Source: Actinomycetes bacterium
Lineage (GTDB): Bacteria; Actinomycetota; Acidimicrobiia; Spongiisociales; UBA4744
NCBI GenBank assembly: GCA_024641205.1
Contig: JAHEDM010000134.1
Coordinates: 1 to 7,030, forward strand
DNA length: 7,030 bases
Reading direction: 5' to 3'
Below the pieces are notes generated by a model. That model did no database searches. It saw only the letters and a program-made list of their open reading frames with translations, and was not told the origin of the DNA. The translations under genes were made by a program, and so were the position numbers. Shown here piece after piece: positions 5,393 to 7,030 of the stretch; position 1 is the stretch's first letter, and every line of letters starts with the position of its first letter.

Positions 5393-5920
5393 TTACCCTT
5401 CCGTCAAGTCGCGCAGGTAGCGGACCGCGGTAACGGCATCTGACCCGATGACCAACCGTTGCTCGGCATCGTCGACATGCCAGTCGCCGAGCTCATAGAA
5501 CCTGCGTGCTCGCTGATTGTCCCGCAGCACCCACAAGGTGGCATCACTGTAGGCGTCGGCCCGGAAACGAGCCTCGGCGCCGGCCAGAAGAATCCGACCG
5601 AACCCATTTCCCCAATGGTCAGGATCCACATACATGGCATAGAGCTCGCCCGCTTCGGGGAGGCGCCGGTCATCGTCATCACAGTGACCGATCGTCACGA
5701 AACCGACTATCACTCCTCCCTCATCCTCGGCTACCAGGACCGCCCAGCGCGGGGGGATGCGGGCCAGACGGGAGTTCCACCAATCAAGTCGGGTCGTCGG
5801 CTGAAGACTGTCGAGAAATCCGTCTGAGAGAAGGCCGCGGTAGGCAGTACGCCACGAGACGGCATGGATCTCCGCCAACCGTGCGGCGTCGGCCGGTACC
5901 GCGTCGCGAATGATCGCCAT
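5393..5920 (-). CDS. GNAT-family N-acetyltransferase
   Basis: This 175-residue protein has the full GNAT fold. Residues 1-30 (MAIIRDAVPADAARLAEIHA) are the usual first strand and helix. Motif A is ELYAMYVDPDHWGNGFGRIL (92-111), where G-x-G (106-108) forms the acetyl-CoA pyrophosphate loop; the usual Gln/Arg three residues earlier is Trp103, a common variant. Motif B is WVLRDNQRARRFYELGDW (130-147). It should transfer an acetyl group from acetyl-CoA to an amine, but the substrate is unknown. ATG 5920 is chosen because family similarity begins there; GTG 5941 would add seven residues. There is no Shine-Dalgarno sequence, but a TANNNT hexamer lies six bases upstream. A run of four aspartates (81-84) sits in a loop before motif A. 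It has no obvious link to its neighbours. Confidence 0.92.
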   Translation of the reverse strand: MAIIRDAVPADAARLAEIHAVSWRTAYRGLLSDGFLDSLQPTTRLDWWNSRLARIPPRWAVLVAEDEGGVIVGFVTIGHCDDDDRRLPEAGELYAMYVDPDHWGNGFGRILLAGAEARFRADAYSDATLWVLRDNQRARRFYELGDWHVDDAEQRLVIGSDAVTAVRYLRDLTEG

Positions 5921-5926
5921 CCGGCA

Positions 5927-5932
5927 AGCGTA
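5927..5932 (-). promoter_or_regulatory. Candidate -10 box of the GNAT gene, leaderless type
   Basis: On the minus strand TACGCT (TANNNT) is followed by exactly six bases and then ATG 5920. This predicts a transcript beginning at the start codon. No -35 element is recognisable. Confidence 0.35.
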
Positions 5933-5985
5933 GGCGGGCACAAACCACGTTGCTTCGGTGCGCCCTGCACGTTGACAGGCGCCGA

Positions 5986-6010
5986 AAAGCGAACAGAATC
6001 CAGTCGCTTT
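5986..6010 (-). terminator. Candidate terminator or palindromic site between GNAT and the membrane protein
   Basis: AAAGCGA (5986-5992) and TCGCTTT (6004-6010) form a perfect 7-bp inverted repeat around an 11-base loop. Read on the minus strand, the second arm runs into TTTT, as in a weak intrinsic terminator for the gene ending at 6037. Just before it in transcription is a GC hairpin (CCGCC 6023-6027 with GGCGG 6015-6019). Its symmetry also allows a regulator-binding site. Confidence 0.4.
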
Positions 6011-6036
6011 ACCGGGCGGTAGCCGCCTCCGAAGAA

Positions 6037-6594
6037 TCAGGTGGATTGAGTTTCATCCGGCACTGTTGTTGCCCCCCGCCGGATAGCCCGGCGCGGTGCG
6101 GCATGTTTCCCCCGGACCCGCTCCCCCATTGCCCACACCGCAACGAGTGCCAGAGCGATCGCGGTCAGCGCGGCGGCGCCCCATCCCCATCGCCGGGTGG
6201 TGGCGGATAGCGGTCGGTCGCCATCGTCGGGTTGGACGACCACGTCGCCCATGCCTATCAAGGCAGGATCGAGGCCGAGCTCGAGCAACGTGGTCGGCTG
6301 CGAGACATCGCCCTCTCCGTCCGGGTAGACGACTTCGAAGACGGCCACCAAGTTCATCGCCTCGAAATCGGCGATGCCGCCCCATATCCCTCCGCCCCGG
6401 TCGACGAGACTGAGTGTTTCCTGGGTTTGCCCTGGGTCAACGGCATGGACGACGACGGCTGCCGGAGCGCCCGCCACGGCCACTTCGAATTCGACCTGCA
6501 GACGATCACCGTCCGGCGAGCCGGAGGCGGTGGCTTCCCCGAATGGGCCGCCCAACACGATGAGCGCCATCAACGTTGCCACTAGGTTGAGCAT
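6037..6594 (-). CDS. Secreted, single-pass membrane protein of unknown function
   Basis: I do not recognise this 185-residue protein. Residues 1-23 (MLNLVATLMALIVLGGPFGEATA) look like a signal peptide with a possible cleavage after ATA. Residues about 30-120 are beta-rich, with alternating hydrophobic strands (LQVEFEVAVAG, AAVVVHAVD, LVAVFEVVYPDG) and no cysteines or histidine clusters, so an immunoglobulin-like extracellular domain is plausible. A membrane helix follows at about 137-156 (WGWGAAALTAIALALVAVWA). A basic tail (RVRGKHAAPRRAIRR) then implies an outside N-terminus and inside C-terminus. The frame is open to 6813, but that extension crosses the divergent leuC start, and the signal peptide begins at ATG 6594. 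It could be a CopC-like or sensor/adhesion domain; I cannot tell. Confidence 0.75.
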   Translation of the reverse strand: MLNLVATLMALIVLGGPFGEATASGSPDGDRLQVEFEVAVAGAPAAVVVHAVDPGQTQETLSLVDRGGGIWGGIADFEAMNLVAVFEVVYPDGEGDVSQPTTLLELGLDPALIGMGDVVVQPDDGDRPLSATTRRWGWGAAALTAIALALVAVWAMGERVRGKHAAPRRAIRRGATTVPDETQST

Positions 6595-6600
6595 GTGGCG

Positions 6601-6606
6601 ACTGTA
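6601..6606 (-). promoter_or_regulatory. Candidate -10 box of the membrane-protein gene, leaderless type
   Basis: On the minus strand TACAGT (TANNNT) is followed by exactly six bases and ATG 6594, with no Shine-Dalgarno sequence. It has the same geometry as the box before the GNAT gene, and it supports the choice of 6594 over the longer open frame. Confidence 0.38.
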
Positions 6607-6656
6607 CAGGCTGGGTACGGATGCCGGGAGACCATGGAACCCGCAAACGAACCGGC

Positions 6657-6682
6657 TACGCTTCTTCCCTCTCCGATGGAGG
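6657..6682 (+). promoter_or_regulatory. Candidate -10 box and ribosome-binding site of leuC
   Basis: TACGCT (6657-6662) could be a -10 element giving a leader of about 18 bases. That leader contains GGAGG (6678-6682), four bases before ATG 6687. The ribosome-binding site is clear; the promoter element is a guess, with no good -35 partner. I see no leader peptide or attenuator in the 92-bp divergent region. Confidence 0.35.
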
Positions 6683-6686
6683 CCCC

Positions 6687-7030
6687 ATGACGGTGCCAAG
6701 AACGATGTTCGACAAGGTGTGGGACAACCACGTGGTGTATCAGGCGCCGGGTGAACCGGACCTCCTGTACGTTGACCTCCACCTCGTCCACGAGGTGACC
6801 TCGCCGCAAGCATTCGCGGGATTGCGATTGGCCGGACGCCCGGTCATGCGCCCGGAACTGACCCTGGCCACCATCGACCACGGCGTTCCCACCACCGATC
6901 GGCACCTGGGGATATCCGATCCGCTGTCCAAGACGCAGATCGAAGCGCTCATCCGCAACTGCGAAGAGTTCGGGATAACGCTCTATGGCATCGATGACCC
7001 CCGCCAGGGCATCGTGCACGTCATGGGGCC
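6687..7030 (+). CDS. leuC: 3-isopropylmalate dehydratase large subunit (partial)
   Basis: The first 114 codons of LeuC, truncated by the right edge; the full protein is usually about 465 residues. The sequence MFDKVWDNHVV, then LLYVDLHLVHEVTSPQAF (26-43), RPELTLATIDHGVPT (55-69) and a later GIVHVMG, is the characteristic N-terminus of the aconitase-superfamily enzyme. With LeuD it converts 2-isopropylmalate to 3-isopropylmalate in leucine biosynthesis, using a [4Fe-4S] cluster whose cysteine ligands lie beyond the window. The usual DHNVPT is DHGVPT here, a mild variant. GGAGG four bases before ATG 6687 fixes the start. leuD is expected downstream. Confidence 0.95.
   Translation, partial: MTVPRTMFDKVWDNHVVYQAPGEPDLLYVDLHLVHEVTSPQAFAGLRLAGRPVMRPELTLATIDHGVPTTDRHLGISDPLSKTQIEALIRNCEEFGITLYGIDDPRQGIVHVMG

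Noticed and set aside
6595..6813. Extension of the membrane-protein frame over the leuC start
   Set aside because: It is low-complexity, Arg/Pro-rich and antisense to leuC; the signal peptide begins at 6594.
1..7030. CRISPR array, tRNA/rRNA, insertion sequence or attachment site
   Set aside because: I found no regularly spaced long repeats, no tRNA-like cloverleaf, no transposase and no flanking terminal repeats. The only repeats are the short ones listed.

Overview
The window looks like chromosomal DNA of a high-GC Gram-positive bacterium (Actinomycetota). The evidence is strong G/C third-position bias, GTG starts, apparently leaderless promoters, and above all a gene order that matches the Rv3654c-Rv3660c/Rv3661 region of Mycobacterium tuberculosis as I know it. 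I cannot assign a genus. The proteins look diverged from mycobacteria, so an uncultured or deep actinobacterial lineage is plausible.

Layout. (1) 1-478, minus strand: the N-terminal 159 codons of a putative HTH protein with an MbcA/ParS (DUF2384)-like C-terminal region, running off the left edge. (2) 479-591: a short AT-richer intergenic stretch with a GGATA direct repeat of 11-bp period. (3) 592-4432, minus strand: a compact seven-gene tad/Flp pilus-type operon. Its order of transcription is a small CpaE/Ssd-like protein, the TadA/CpaF ATPase, TadB, TadC, a DUF4244-type Flp pilin, TadE, and an Rv3654c-like TadE-like protein. Most junctions overlap (10, 7, 4, 4 and 4 bp). The one real gap (57 bp) lies before the pilin, which has its own strong Shine-Dalgarno sequence. 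(4) 4537-5355, plus strand: a HAD-IB (SerB-like) phosphatase with a C-terminal membrane helix, divergent from the tad operon. (5) 5393-5920, minus strand: a GNAT acetyltransferase, convergent with the HAD gene. (6) 6037-6594, minus strand: a secreted, membrane-anchored protein of unknown function. (7) 6687-7030, plus strand: the start of leuC (isopropylmalate dehydratase large subunit), truncated by the right edge. No gene-free stretch exceeds about 120 bases.

How the genes work together. TadA is the cytoplasmic motor ATPase, TadB and TadC form the inner-membrane platform, and the Flp-like pilin and the two TadE-like pseudopilins are the probable extruded subunits. The CpaE/Ssd-like protein probably positions or regulates the machine. 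No prepilin peptidase or secretin is present, so the peptidase must be encoded elsewhere; a secretin is not expected in a monoderm. The most unusual element is the CpaE/Ssd-like protein. It is about half the family's usual length, appears to lack a Walker A lysine, and ends in a helix with tryptophans at every fourth residue. A second theme is that three genes outside the operon show a TANNNT hexamer 5-8 bases before the start codon and no Shine-Dalgarno sequence, as expected of leaderless mRNAs.
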